Positions 17,267 to 28,554 of a stretch of 64,000 nucleotides of DNA are shown piece by piece. The first letter of the stretch is position 1, and the number at the start of each line of letters is the position of its first letter. This stretch comes from Thermococcaceae archaeon (GTDB lineage Archaea > Methanobacteriota_B > Thermococci > Thermococcales > Thermococcaceae). Where the stretch lies: assembly GCA_030156945.1 (NCBI GenBank), contig JASGLT010000001.1, positions 113,677-177,676 on the forward strand. Direction: 5' to 3'. The notes beneath the pieces are model-generated. The model was not told where the DNA came from and did not search any database. It was given only the letters and a program-made list of their open reading frames with translations. The position numbers and the translations under genes were made by a program.

Positions 17267-20200
17267 TTACTCCCCCGTGAAATAGTCGAGATAACCAAAT
17301 ACCCTCCGCGAGTATTCAATCGCATTTCTCGCCCATACTATCACTTTGTTTGACCCCTTGAGGAATATCAGCGTAACGGCAATATCCACAGTAACAACTT
17401 TGTTATTCTGAGTTATTCTGCCACTACCGTAACCTTTGAATTTAAATGTTCCATGAGAAGTATTAAGGTTATACGGTAACTCCACGTAGTATGTACTTCC
17501 CCAGAGACCCCCCTCCAATACTGCGAGAGGAACCTCTGCAATTGACATAAACTGAATGGTAATATAACTCTGAGGAACTATTATATCAGATGAAATCTTA
17601 CCCTTAAACTTTTTCAGTCCAACATTCAATGCAGTTGGAGCGGCAGTAGCGTCTCCAATATCCAATCCATCAATTTTTATTTTTTCATCCGTGGGGTTGT
17701 ATATAATAGCAACACATTCAACTTCCGCTTGATAGTTTATGAGAACGTTCTTGATGGACTCTAGATTTACACCCGTGACTAGCTTAGTGAAATACAAATC
17801 ACTGCACTCAAACCCCACCTGCTTTAATTCAGTCCCATTCACAGGTTTCACTTTCACCGTCACTTCTGCCCAATGTTCTTCTCCTGCACCGTTCGGTTCA
17901 CCATCATAATTGTCGAGGAAGAGTTTGAACGCGTGGTTGCCAACACCATGGATAGTGTAACTGAAACTAACGTTCCTCCCGCCATTCGCTGGAACTCCAC
18001 CCTCAAAACCATCAATCCTCTTTATTATCGCCCCACTCTCATCCTCCACGAAACCCCTAACGGAGATGGCACTAGAGTCAAAATTCCAAATCCTAACAGT
18101 AAAGAACACTGTTCCGCCGCCTTCAAGTTCTGTTGGGAATGCCTCCAAAGAGACTGCAAACTGCTGATACTGAGAAGCAACACTCACCTCTCCACTCCAA
18201 CCATCCACTTCCAACTCCTGCCCACCAAGGACCTCGAAAAGCCTAACCTCGTATGAGTGCTCACCCTGAACAGCAGTCCACTGAAGGGTGAAGCTTTTGG
18301 TGGAGCTTGCTGGAACACTACCGCTCACCGAATCAACCACCTTGCCATCAATGAGGAGCTTCAGCTTAACAGTTTTGCTCTGGGTGTATGAGTTCTCAAC
18401 ATTAACCTTGAACGTGAGCTGTTCGCCGCTCTTTACCGTCTCCGGGCTCCTGGTAACACCCACAATTTGCAGTGAGCCGCTTGATGTAGAACCCTTGGAA
18501 ACCACAAAATACCCGCTTAGAATCTTCGAATGCTGGCCAAAGCTGCATTTCATGGTATAGCTGTACGATCCGGAGTACGCATAGTGGGCCGAGCCAAGCG
18601 TTACGGTATCACTCCCACCGTTTCCTGGAGCATCGAAACCCCCAGATGGTCTATATATGCCCCTGCTTGTGCTCGTCTGTGGAACTTCAACTTCAAGCAT
18701 GCAAGAGCCGCTAATCGGCTCACTGTTGTAGTTTGTAACAACGGCTTTGAACGTTAAATCCTCTCCTTCTTCAAAACTCCCATCCCTGTCCGAATCCTGA
18801 ATTAAAAGCGATGCTTGAACTTTACCTGGATCTATCGGGTCTTCAAGAGTTATTGTCGCCGAATAAGAAACCTCAATCAGCCTAGTTGATGTTAGGGAAT
18901 ATTCGGAATCCGTTGAAAGGGGAGTGTCTCCCGAAGAGGGCTTGTATGTAATCTTGACCGTTCCACTAACCAAAACGCTTCCAGTTCCGTATACCCTCCC
19001 GCTATTAGTGCTCTCCACGGTCGTAATCTCATCTTTATACAAAAATCCAACGCTCTCCGAATCCTCGAGTTCGGTGCCACTGAACTCCACCTCGATGTTG
19101 GAAACTGCATTTTTCTCAGCCTTAATCTCAACCACGACTTTGTACGTGGCATAATCCGCAGTTGTCGTCACTGGAACTACATAAATCGATGTGACCACGA
19201 GCCTTCCTTCCTCTCCAGCAGCCAAGGCCTCTTCAACAAGAGGACCTCCCTCTCCAGCTACAGATATTGGACCTATTGGGCTTGGAAGGACTCCCATGCA
19301 TCCAGATGAACGTGTGTAGGTCTTTAGAGCATCTGCGAGTTGAGAAACCTTCTCGTTAAGCATATAGGTCAGCTCGGGATTTGAGTTTCCGGCTTTCTTG
19401 GCGAGAAGTATTGACTCAACCTGAAGTGTAAGGTTGTATGCTTTAAGGGCGTTCCATGTGTACTCTATCTTGCATGAGTTCAACGATTCCGAGGAGGACG
19501 TTGGTTTTATAATTGGCTTTATGGGCTTTATAGGAGTTGGTTCTGGTCTTGGCGGAGAGGGTGAAGGACCGCCTAAAAATTTGGTTATGACAATGTACCC
19601 CCCAGAAACACGAACCATTGATGTGTTTGAGTCCAATTTACCGGAGATTATGTTAAGCTCTTCCTGCTTCAGCTTTTGTATGGCATAAAGCTTATCATCA
19701 ACCCCCCCTGATCTGTATGCAGTGTAAAAGTTTACCCACCCCATTAATAGCTGAGGGAGAATTACGCGATTACCGGCAAGACTTGGATTTCCATCCGCCC
19801 CGCGCCAGTACTTCCATTCCAAACCCTTAGTTTCATACTCATTGTACCTGAATGCTACCCTTAGGAACGCAGTTGAAAAGTCGGAAAGGAATTTTTCCAT
19901 GTCAAAATCCCCATGAATGTAGTCGGCGTTTTGAACAATGTAGTCTTGAAGGGCCTGGATTTCCTCATCGCTCCATCCCTGCTCCTTAAGGGCATTAACA
20001 GTTTCCTGGGGAAGGCCCTTTCTTTTGATTTCCTGAGCCATTGCCCTGAGCTCACTTTCCGTATAGTGGAGTTTCACTCCGGAGGCCTTAAGCTCCGTGA
20101 GTGCCTCCCACACAAGGGCTGAAATTTGAGCCGCGTTCTCAGAGCCATCCCGAGAGTTTTTGATGAGCTCATTGATGGCACTCAAATTCCCTCTCTGAGC

Positions 20201-20365
20201 TTTGGGAACCAGTTCAGCCTCCCTGTTTAGTATCTCCCAAAAGGCATCGTAGACCGAGCTTTTAGTTCCTGAAGTTGCAGCTACCACATAACCCGAGAAA
20301 GTCGCTGAACTCACGCTGAAACCTACTATCAACATAGCCACCAGTAAGCTTAGTACTTTTCTCAT
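17267..20365 (-). CDS. Large secreted CARDB-repeat surface protein (full-length head of the array)
   Basis: 1032 aa, signal peptide MRKVLSLLVAMLIVGFSVSSATFSGYVVAA, Pro-rich linker, repeated CARDB-like domains, C-terminal Cys-pair domain and distinct tail. Confidence 0.85.
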   Translation of the reverse strand: MRKVLSLLVAMLIVGFSVSSATFSGYVVAATSGTKSSVYDAFWEILNREAELVPKAQRGNLSAINELIKNSRDGSENAAQISALVWEALTELKASGVKLHYTESELRAMAQEIKRKGLPQETVNALKEQGWSDEEIQALQDYIVQNADYIHGDFDMEKFLSDFSTAFLRVAFRYNEYETKGLEWKYWRGADGNPSLAGNRVILPQLLMGWVNFYTAYRSGGVDDKLYAIQKLKQEELNIISGKLDSNTSMVRVSGGYIVITKFLGGPSPSPPRPEPTPIKPIKPIIKPTSSSESLNSCKIEYTWNALKAYNLTLQVESILLAKKAGNSNPELTYMLNEKVSQLADALKTYTRSSGCMGVLPSPIGPISVAGEGGPLVEEALAAGEEGRLVVTSIYVVPVTTTADYATYKVVVEIKAEKNAVSNIEVEFSGTELEDSESVGFLYKDEITTVESTNSGRVYGTGSVLVSGTVKITYKPSSGDTPLSTDSEYSLTSTRLIEVSYSATITLEDPIDPGKVQASLLIQDSDRDGSFEEGEDLTFKAVVTNYNSEPISGSCMLEVEVPQTSTSRGIYRPSGGFDAPGNGGSDTVTLGSAHYAYSGSYSYTMKCSFGQHSKILSGYFVVSKGSTSSGSLQIVGVTRSPETVKSGEQLTFKVNVENSYTQSKTVKLKLLIDGKVVDSVSGSVPASSTKSFTLQWTAVQGEHSYEVRLFEVLGGQELEVDGWSGEVSVASQYQQFAVSLEAFPTELEGGGTVFFTVRIWNFDSSAISVRGFVEDESGAIIKRIDGFEGGVPANGGRNVSFSYTIHGVGNHAFKLFLDNYDGEPNGAGEEHWAEVTVKVKPVNGTELKQVGFECSDLYFTKLVTGVNLESIKNVLINYQAEVECVAIIYNPTDEKIKIDGLDIGDATAAPTALNVGLKKFKGKISSDIIVPQSYITIQFMSIAEVPLAVLEGGLWGSTYYVELPYNLNTSHGTFKFKGYGSGRITQNNKVVTVDIAVTLIFLKGSNKVIVWARNAIEYSRRVFGYLDYFTGE

Positions 20366-20418
20366 GGTATCACCAAAGCGATGTTTTATTGTAATGCAAT
20401 AAAAAATTTTATCTTTAA

Positions 20419-20435
20419 ATTTTGCATACTATCAA
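20419..20435 (-). promoter_or_regulatory. 17-nt promoter motif TTGATAGTATGCAAAAT, copy 2
   Basis: attttgcatactatcaa on + strand, identical to 6817-6833; upstream of the array head gene. Confidence 0.5.
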
Positions 20436-20479
20436 CCGGAGTCATCAAAAAACGGATAGAAACATTTAGAACGTGCCAG

Positions 20480-20995
20480 TTACCACGGCACGCTCTTCCA
20501 GCCCATCCTGTAGGCAAAATAGTTGGCCCCCCAGTGCACGAAAGGGGAAACGATTAGCAGGAAGATTATCTGGGCGCTGGAGAGCGTTTTCACAGGATAG
20601 GCAAAGGCGAGGGCGCTTATGAGAAAGCCGAGCTGGTCGAGACCTATAGCCGGATAGCCCCTCGGAAGGTTGGCCCGCCTTTTTATGAAACTCCCGACGA
20701 GATCTCCGATGAGCGCACCAAAAGACAGTAGAAAGGCCAGCTTTAGGGCATTCTCAAGGCTTCCGTAAAATTGGGGGGTTATGAAATACTGGATTAGACC
20801 CACAGAGGTGCCGATGAGGACTCCGCCCAAAAAGCCCCTCCACGTCTTGCCGTCCCCCAAAAGCCTTCTTCCGTCCTTCCAAGTCCTGCCGCCGTCTATA
20901 GGCCTTCCCCCACCAACGATAACGGGTGAAGCGTTCGCAAAGTAAGCGGGGAGTATGTACCAGAAGGCCCAGAATACCGATGAGAGCCAGTCCAT
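20480..20995 (-). CDS. carS: CDP-2,3-bis-(O-geranylgeranyl)-sn-glycerol synthase
   Basis: PAYFANASPVIVGGGRPIDGGRTWKDGRRLLGDGKTWRGF. Confidence 0.92.
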   Translation of the reverse strand: MDWLSSVFWAFWYILPAYFANASPVIVGGGRPIDGGRTWKDGRRLLGDGKTWRGFLGGVLIGTSVGLIQYFITPQFYGSLENALKLAFLLSFGALIGDLVGSFIKRRANLPRGYPAIGLDQLGFLISALAFAYPVKTLSSAQIIFLLIVSPFVHWGANYFAYRMGWKSVPW

Positions 20996-21046
20996 TCAAC
21001 CACCCTCATTATAGCGGAGGAAATCGCTTATAAGGATTAGGTAAAT

Positions 21047-21982
21047 TTGAGCAACAAGGTGGCGGTGGTGAAAAAAGCGGTGGCAGTCTTTATTGCGGTG
21101 AGTCTGCTCATGAGCCTCTGGGGGGCTTACGTTGCATACGCGGTGATCAGCATGAACCCCAAGCTCGAAGCGAGCTGGGGCAACGTCAGCGAGGGAGAAG
21201 TCGAAATAGTAGTCGATGCGGAGCTTGGGAAGCCCCTGCTCGTTCCGGCTTCAGTTGAAAACCTATCAATAAAATTCAACGAGGTTGAAGTTGCCTCCCT
21301 TGAAGAATTCAAGTATTCTCCGACAAAACCGGATGCAGAACTCGTGATAGAGTTGGATACTAACAAGCTGGTAAAGGCCATCGAAAGCTACTTCAACAAC
21401 GGCCAACATGGAAAAGCTGACGTCAGGGTAAAACTCGGGCTTTTTGGATTGCTCCACCCAACGCTTAAGTTCTCCCAGGAATTCCATGAGGACATGCTGG
21501 GTCAGATGAATTTCAAAGCTGAGAGCAAACCGATTTTAGGCGGCCTCCTTCACACACCGTCGGTCGAGGGCACGAGAGTAGTGTGGATGGGAGGGGAGGA
21601 TGGGGTTTGGAAGTTAAAGGCGTACGTGACTCTCAAGAACCCTAATTCAATACCGATCCCGGTTTCCAACCTTGAGTTCGAGATTTCCGCGAACGGAATA
21701 ACGGTAGGAAAGGGAAAAACCAGCCAGGGGGTCACAATACCGGCCGGGGGCATTGCAACGGTTCCCATCGACGTAGAGATATACTCAGAGTACCTTCCGA
21801 AGGTGCTGGCCACCCACATTAAAAATGGTGAAGAAAGCACGGTGAGACTGAACATCTACATAACAGCTGATATGGGTGGCAAAAGTGTCAGAATAGGGCT
21901 AAAAAGCGAGGAGGTCGTAGTAAAAACCGACGTAATGGTCAGCATAAACGAAGCCCTTTCCAATGTTTCCCGGAGAGAATGA
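21047..21982 (+). CDS. LEA14/WHy-like (LEA type 2) domain protein, membrane anchored
   Basis: N-terminal TM; AYVTLKNPNSIPIPVSNLEFEISANGITVGKGKTSQGVTIPAGGIATVPIDVEI. Confidence 0.75.
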   Translation: MSNKVAVVKKAVAVFIAVSLLMSLWGAYVAYAVISMNPKLEASWGNVSEGEVEIVVDAELGKPLLVPASVENLSIKFNEVEVASLEEFKYSPTKPDAELVIELDTNKLVKAIESYFNNGQHGKADVRVKLGLFGLLHPTLKFSQEFHEDMLGQMNFKAESKPILGGLLHTPSVEGTRVVWMGGEDGVWKLKAYVTLKNPNSIPIPVSNLEFEISANGITVGKGKTSQGVTIPAGGIATVPIDVEIYSEYLPKVLATHIKNGEESTVRLNIYITADMGGKSVRIGLKSEEVVVKTDVMVSINEALSNVSRRE

Positions 21983-22021
21983 CTTTTAAATCCCGGTTTC
22001 TTTTTCCCTTCTGGTGAGACC

Positions 22022-22552
22022 ATGATAGAGAAACCCGACGTGAGAGCAGTCCACGATTTTCTTAACAGGCTCTGGGAGGACATATTCACGCTCAATGATG
22101 AGCTCAGAGAAGAGCTCTCCGAGCTCGGATTTAAGGTTGAAAACGTTGAGGAGGTTTTTAGAGCCTACATCTTCCTTGACGGTGAGTGGCGGCAGATGAG
22201 CTATCCCCATCCAGCCTTTGAGATAAAGCCGCAGATCGAAGTCGGCGCAACTCCGGAAAGCTACTACTTCGTCGTTGCAGTTCCGAAGGAGAGGATAAAC
22301 GAGGACTTCCTTGAGGCGTTCCTTGAGAGCTTTCAAAAGAGCTTCATCTACGGAAGTGAGGACTTTCTCAACGACGTCTACAACTTCAGACGGGACGGTA
22401 AAGTGTCTCCAGAATACGTGCTGAACAAGATAAACGAGAGCGATGAAAAGGTCTTCCAGTTTGAAGCTGACTTCGAAAGCGTTCAAGAGCTTAAAAAAGG
22501 CCTTTTCAAGATGATAGAACTCGGAAAGCACTTCGAAATCTTCGAACTCTGA
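22022..22552 (+). CDS. Conserved Thermococcales protein (DUF3201-like)
   Basis: 177 aa acidic protein resembling the PH1570-type family. Confidence 0.6.
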   Translation: MIEKPDVRAVHDFLNRLWEDIFTLNDELREELSELGFKVENVEEVFRAYIFLDGEWRQMSYPHPAFEIKPQIEVGATPESYYFVVAVPKERINEDFLEAFLESFQKSFIYGSEDFLNDVYNFRRDGKVSPEYVLNKINESDEKVFQFEADFESVQELKKGLFKMIELGKHFEIFEL

Positions 22553-22561
22553 GGTGTCCCC

Positions 22562-23713
22562 ATGGGTTACGAGGAGGCCTTCCCGCCTGAGCTCAGGGAT
22601 TACTACAGAAAGCTATTCGGGAGCGAGGCAGAGGAGATTATGGCATCGTTGAGAACTCCTGTGGAAAAGTACTACATCAGGGTGAACACCCTCAAGACGA
22701 GCCGCTCAAAGCTGATGAGGCGGCTGAGGAGAGAAGGTTTGAAGCCCAAGAGAAGCCCCTACCTTAAGGAGGGGATATACTTCGAGAGGGAGGGGCCGAA
22801 CTTCGACGATGATTACGAACCCGGACTTAAGAAAGTTGTAGCCAATAAGTTCGCAAGCGAGAGCGTCTATCAGGGAGCCATGCTCTACGCACCGGGAGTT
22901 CTGAAGGCTGATAAGAGTATAAAGCCCGGCGACGAAGTCGAAATTAGGGATCCGAGAGGACTTCTGGTCGGAATTGGCATCGCGAGAATGAGCGGGAAGG
23001 AGATGATAACCGCCACGAGGGGGCTGGCGGTTGAGGTAACCATGCCGAAGTTCAAGCTCCCAAGTTTGAGCGAGCTGGAGAGCTTCAAGGAGGGCCTCTT
23101 CTACGCTCAAAGTTTGCCCTCGATGGTAGCTTCAAGGGTTCTTGAGCCGAGCGAGGAAGACCTTATCATTGATATGGCCGCGGCCCCTGGAGGAAAGACC
23201 TCGCACATAGCCCAGCTCATGCAGAACAGAGGTGAGATAATAGCAATCGACAAGTCCAGGAACCGTCTTAGAAAGATGGAGGAGGAACTTAAGAGGCTCG
23301 GGGTGAAGAACGTCAAGCTAATCCACATGGACGCCAGGAGGCTTCCGGAGCTCGGAATCGAAGCCGATAAGATCCTCCTCGACGCTCCCTGCACCGCTTT
23401 GGGTATAAGGCCCAAGCTCTGGGAGACGCGGACGCCGAAGGAGGTAGAGGCAACTGCTCGCTACCAGAGGGCCTTTATCTGGGCCGCGATAAAGTCCCTA
23501 AGAAAGGGCGGAACACTTGTTTACTCAACCTGCACGATAAGCTACGAGGAGAACGAGGCCAACGTGAAGTACATGCTTGGGAAGGGCCTAAAGGTTGAGG
23601 AGCAGAGCGTTTTTATAGCCTCCCACGGAATTGATATGGAGAGTGTACAGAGGTTTTATCCGAACAGGCATCTGACTCAGGGATTCTTTATAGCGAAGCT
23701 CAGGAAGGTGTGA
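22562..23713 (+). CDS. NOL1/NOP2/sun RNA m5C methyltransferase with PUA domain
   Basis: AAAPGGKTSHIAQLM, DAPCTALG, YSTCTISYEENE motifs; PUA-like segment KPGDEVEIRDPRGLLVGIGIA. Confidence 0.93.
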   Translation: MGYEEAFPPELRDYYRKLFGSEAEEIMASLRTPVEKYYIRVNTLKTSRSKLMRRLRREGLKPKRSPYLKEGIYFEREGPNFDDDYEPGLKKVVANKFASESVYQGAMLYAPGVLKADKSIKPGDEVEIRDPRGLLVGIGIARMSGKEMITATRGLAVEVTMPKFKLPSLSELESFKEGLFYAQSLPSMVASRVLEPSEEDLIIDMAAAPGGKTSHIAQLMQNRGEIIAIDKSRNRLRKMEEELKRLGVKNVKLIHMDARRLPELGIEADKILLDAPCTALGIRPKLWETRTPKEVEATARYQRAFIWAAIKSLRKGGTLVYSTCTISYEENEANVKYMLGKGLKVEEQSVFIASHGIDMESVQRFYPNRHLTQGFFIAKLRKV

Positions 23714-23716
23714 GTG

Positions 23717-24802
23717 ATGGGATGGAAGAGGTACTCGCTCTTTCCCCTCAGCATTCTCCTTATCCTCCTGCTCCTCTGGTGGGCCGGAATTGGGGAGATC
23801 CGGGAAGTCCTGAAAAATGCCAACGCCAATTACTTTCTCCTAGCGGTTCTCGTCTGCATAGCCTCCCTAATCACGTGGGCCCTGCGGTGGGACGTCCTGC
23901 TTAAGAGCCTTGGAATTCGCTCACCTTTCAAAAACGTCCTCGCGGGCCTTTTGATAGGGGTCTTTGTCAACAACGTAACCCCCGGTGCCAGGGGCGGCGG
24001 GGAGCCCGTTAGGATGTACTACATCTCCAAAAAGACGGGCGAGCCCTACGGCCACGTTTTTGCAACCGTGATGATGGACAGGGTTTCGGACGTTATTCCC
24101 GTGGTCATCATGCTCCTCCTCGCAACCATCCACGTTTATTACCTCGGCTCCCTCACGCTGAGTGCGGTCATATTCCTCATCGACTTCGTCTTTGCGGTTC
24201 TGCTCCTTTCCCTGCTCGGGATCTTCCTCAGCGAGAGAAGAACAAAAAACCTCCTCTACTGGTTTTACAGACGCTTCAAAAAACTGATGCCAAAAAAGGC
24301 CCTAAAATACGAGAGCAAATTCTTCCACGCCGTTGAGGTCAGTGTGCCCCAGTTTCAGGAGAACTTCAGGCGCCTTCTTAGACACAGAAGAGCGTTTTTA
24401 ATGGCCCTAATATACTCCGGAATCTCCTGGAGCCTCATAGTGCTCCGCTCATACTTTATATTCCTTAGCCTGAACCACAGGATACCCCTTATGAGCGTCC
24501 TCGTTGTGCAGGTTGTGGGAACTGTGCTGGGGATGATGTCGGTGGTTCCAGGGGGAGCGGGGATAACGGAGGCCATAAACTCGGCAGTGTACATCTTCCT
24601 CGGAATCGACAAGGAGCTCGCAGTTACCGCCACCGTTCTGGACAGGCTCGTTTCCTACTGGGTACCCACAGTTATCGGGGCAGTACTTACGGCACACTTT
24701 GGAATATCCATTGAGGGAACCGCCCAGAGTGCATCCATAAAAAACGACAACGATATAAACGATGATGTAGAAGGAGAGGTTCACCGGGAGGGGAGTCCAT
24801 GA
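23717..24802 (+). CDS. Lysylphosphatidylglycerol synthase TM/flippase-like (UPF0104) membrane protein
   Basis: Polytopic; [21 protein letters not shown] and [11 protein letters not shown] motifs. Confidence 0.85.
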   Translation: MGWKRYSLFPLSILLILLLLWWAGIGEIREVLKNANANYFLLAVLVCIASLITWALRWDVLLKSLGIRSPFKNVLAGLLIGVFVNNVTPGARGGGEPVRMYYISKKTGEPYGHVFATVMMDRVSDVIPVVIMLLLATIHVYYLGSLTLSAVIFLIDFVFAVLLLSLLGIFLSERRTKNLLYWFYRRFKKLMPKKALKYESKFFHAVEVSVPQFQENFRRLLRHRRAFLMALIYSGISWSLIVLRSYFIFLSLNHRIPLMSVLVVQVVGTVLGMMSVVPGGAGITEAINSAVYIFLGIDKELAVTATVLDRLVSYWVPTVIGAVLTAHFGISIEGTAQSASIKNDNDINDDVEGEVHREGSP

Positions 24803-25635
24803 AGTTCGGCCTGGTTGCAAGACGGGACAAAGCAGAAGCTCTAAAGCTTGCCTACAGAGTCTATGATTTCCTGAAAATCAACGGCTATGACGTCGTAGTG
24901 GACTCCGAAACCTATTCTCACCTCGGGGAGTTCGACGAGGGTGATGTTATCCCCCTCGAAGAGTTCGACGTCGATTTCATAATAGCCATAGGCGGCGACG
25001 GAACTATCCTGAGGATAGAACACAAAACGAAGAAAGAGATACCCATTCTGGGAGTTAACATGGGTACACTTGGCTTTTTAACAGAAATAGAGCCCGATGA
25101 AACTTTTTTCGCACTCACGAAGCTTCTGGACGGCGAATATTTTATCGAAGAGAGGATGAAACTGCGCCCCCTCCTCCAGTCGGGAAAACCCGTTCCCGAT
25201 GCCCTCAACGAGGTTGCCATACTCACTGGGATCCCCGGAAAAATAATCCACGTGAAGTACTACATAGACGGAGGGCTCGGGGATGAGGTTAGGGCCGATG
25301 GGGTAATATTCTCCACGCCAACCGGCTCTACCGGCTATGCACTGAGCGCCGGAGGGCCCTTTGTGGATCCAAGACTCGACGTTGTTGGAATAATCCCCCT
25401 GGCACCGGTTGCCCTGAGTTCCAGACCCATGATAGTGCCTGCTGACAGCGTTATAGACGTCAAAAACCTCTCCACATCCAGAAAAACCATAATGGCAGTT
25501 GACGGACAGTTCTACTGCTACATAAAACCGGAAGTGGAAATCAGAATAAAGAAATCGCCAAGAAAAGCCAAGTTCGTGCGCTTCACGCGGGAGATATACC
25601 CGAAATACACCATGAAGCTCAAGAAGAGGTTCTGA
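24799..25635 (+). CDS. NAD kinase
   Basis: IGGDGTILR and [15 protein letters not shown] motifs. Confidence 0.94.
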   Translation: MKFGLVARRDKAEALKLAYRVYDFLKINGYDVVVDSETYSHLGEFDEGDVIPLEEFDVDFIIAIGGDGTILRIEHKTKKEIPILGVNMGTLGFLTEIEPDETFFALTKLLDGEYFIEERMKLRPLLQSGKPVPDALNEVAILTGIPGKIIHVKYYIDGGLGDEVRADGVIFSTPTGSTGYALSAGGPFVDPRLDVVGIIPLAPVALSSRPMIVPADSVIDVKNLSTSRKTIMAVDGQFYCYIKPEVEIRIKKSPRKAKFVRFTREIYPKYTMKLKKRF

Positions 25636-25642
25636 GGAAGAG

Positions 25643-27216
<1,574 letters not shown>

Positions 27217-27237
27217 TTAAAAAGCATGAAGTTCCGA

Positions 27238-28554
27238 TCACCTTAGGGAGAGCCACCTCAGAGCCCGAGCGGCCCTTTCAGGCGTTGGGAAGTTTTTGAC
27301 CCCATTTTCTTCGAGAACTTCAACCCCCCTTCTTACGAGCTCGCCCGCCATGAAGTTGACCACAATCGGCTTGTTGCAGTCCGCATCAACCACCGCCCTC
27401 GCTATCTCCTCGCTGGGGATGAATATGGGCGGAACGCAGATTACGAGTATGGAATCAACGTTTTCATCCCCGCATACGACCTCGATTGTTCTCCTATAGC
27501 GCTCGTAGTCAGCATCGGCTATCAGGTCCACGGGATTCTTCACGGAGCACTGTGGCGGGAGGAACGAACGGAGCTCCTCAACGGTTTTCTCACCCAGCTT
27601 TGCAATCTCAAGACCAAGCCTCTCGAGCTTGTCCGTCGCCAGGACGCCAGGTCCCCCGGAGTTGGTAACAACGACCACTCGCTTTCCAGCTTTCTCATAC
27701 ATTTCAAAGGCCTTCGCTGCATCGAAGAGCTCCTCCATCTCCTCGACCTCTATGGCCCTGGCCTGTTTGAATGCCGCCCTGTAAATCTCATAGCTCCCAG
27801 CAAGGGAGCCTGTGTGAGAGGCAGCAGCTTTAGCACCGCTCGCGCTCTTTCCGGCCTTGAGAACTATGACGGGCTTTTTGGATGATGCGTATCTGAGCGC
27901 CTCCAAAAACCTCCTTCCATCCCTAACACCCTCAATGTAGAGGGCTATTGCCCTGGTATTTTTGTCATCGGCAAAATATTCCAGAAAGTCGCTCTCGTTC
28001 AGGTCCGCGGCGTTTCCATAGGAAACGAAGGCGGAGAACCCAATTCCCTCGTCGTTGCCCATTGCGAGGGCTGCGCCCCCGAAGGCACCGCTCTGGCTGA
28101 TGAGGGCAAGCCCACCGGGTTTGACCCTAACCTCAAACGACCCAAAGAACTTCCCGTGAACTCCGAAGACCCCGGCACAGTTCGGGCCGATGACCCTTAC
28201 TCCGTGCTTTCGGGCCTTTTCAACCAGTTCTCTCTCAAGCTCTTCGTTGCCAACCTCCGAAAAGCCTGCGGAGATAACTACCGCACCCTTGATGAGCGGC
28301 CCTATCTCGTCAATTAGCTCAGGGACGAGCCTGGCGGGAATTGCTATTATTGCCGTATCCACGGACTCCTCAAGACGCTCCCTGATTTCAAAGCTCCTCC
28401 CGGCTATTTCAACCCTTCCTCCTTTCGGATTAACGGGGATTATTTTCCCCTCAAAGCCGCCCTCGACAATGTTCTGGAGGATCTCATAGGCTATGGCACC
28501 TTTCTTGAAGGAGCCGAAAACCGCGACTTTTTGGGGATAAAAAAAGAAATCCAT
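27238..28554 (-). CDS. ADP-forming acyl-CoA synthetase alpha subunit-like protein
   Basis: CoA-binding N-terminus, GPNCAGVF, SQSGAFGGA, ASHTGSLAGS motifs. Confidence 0.88.
   Translation of the reverse strand: MDFFFYPQKVAVFGSFKKGAIAYEILQNIVEGGFEGKIIPVNPKGGRVEIAGRSFEIRERLEESVDTAIIAIPARLVPELIDEIGPLIKGAVVISAGFSEVGNEELERELVEKARKHGVRVIGPNCAGVFGVHGKFFGSFEVRVKPGGLALISQSGAFGGAALAMGNDEGIGFSAFVSYGNAADLNESDFLEYFADDKNTRAIALYIEGVRDGRRFLEALRYASSKKPVIVLKAGKSASGAKAAASHTGSLAGSYEIYRAAFKQARAIEVEEMEELFDAAKAFEMYEKAGKRVVVVTNSGGPGVLATDKLERLGLEIAKLGEKTVEELRSFLPPQCSVKNPVDLIADADYERYRRTIEVVCGDENVDSILVICVPPIFIPSEEIARAVVDADCNKPIVVNFMAGELVRRGVEVLEENGVKNFPTPERAARALRWLSLR

Noticed and set aside
9300-20400. CRISPR array or tandem repeat interpretation of the recurring blocks
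   Set aside because: Repeats are long, coding, diverged and spaced by whole genes; no short regular repeat/spacer pattern.
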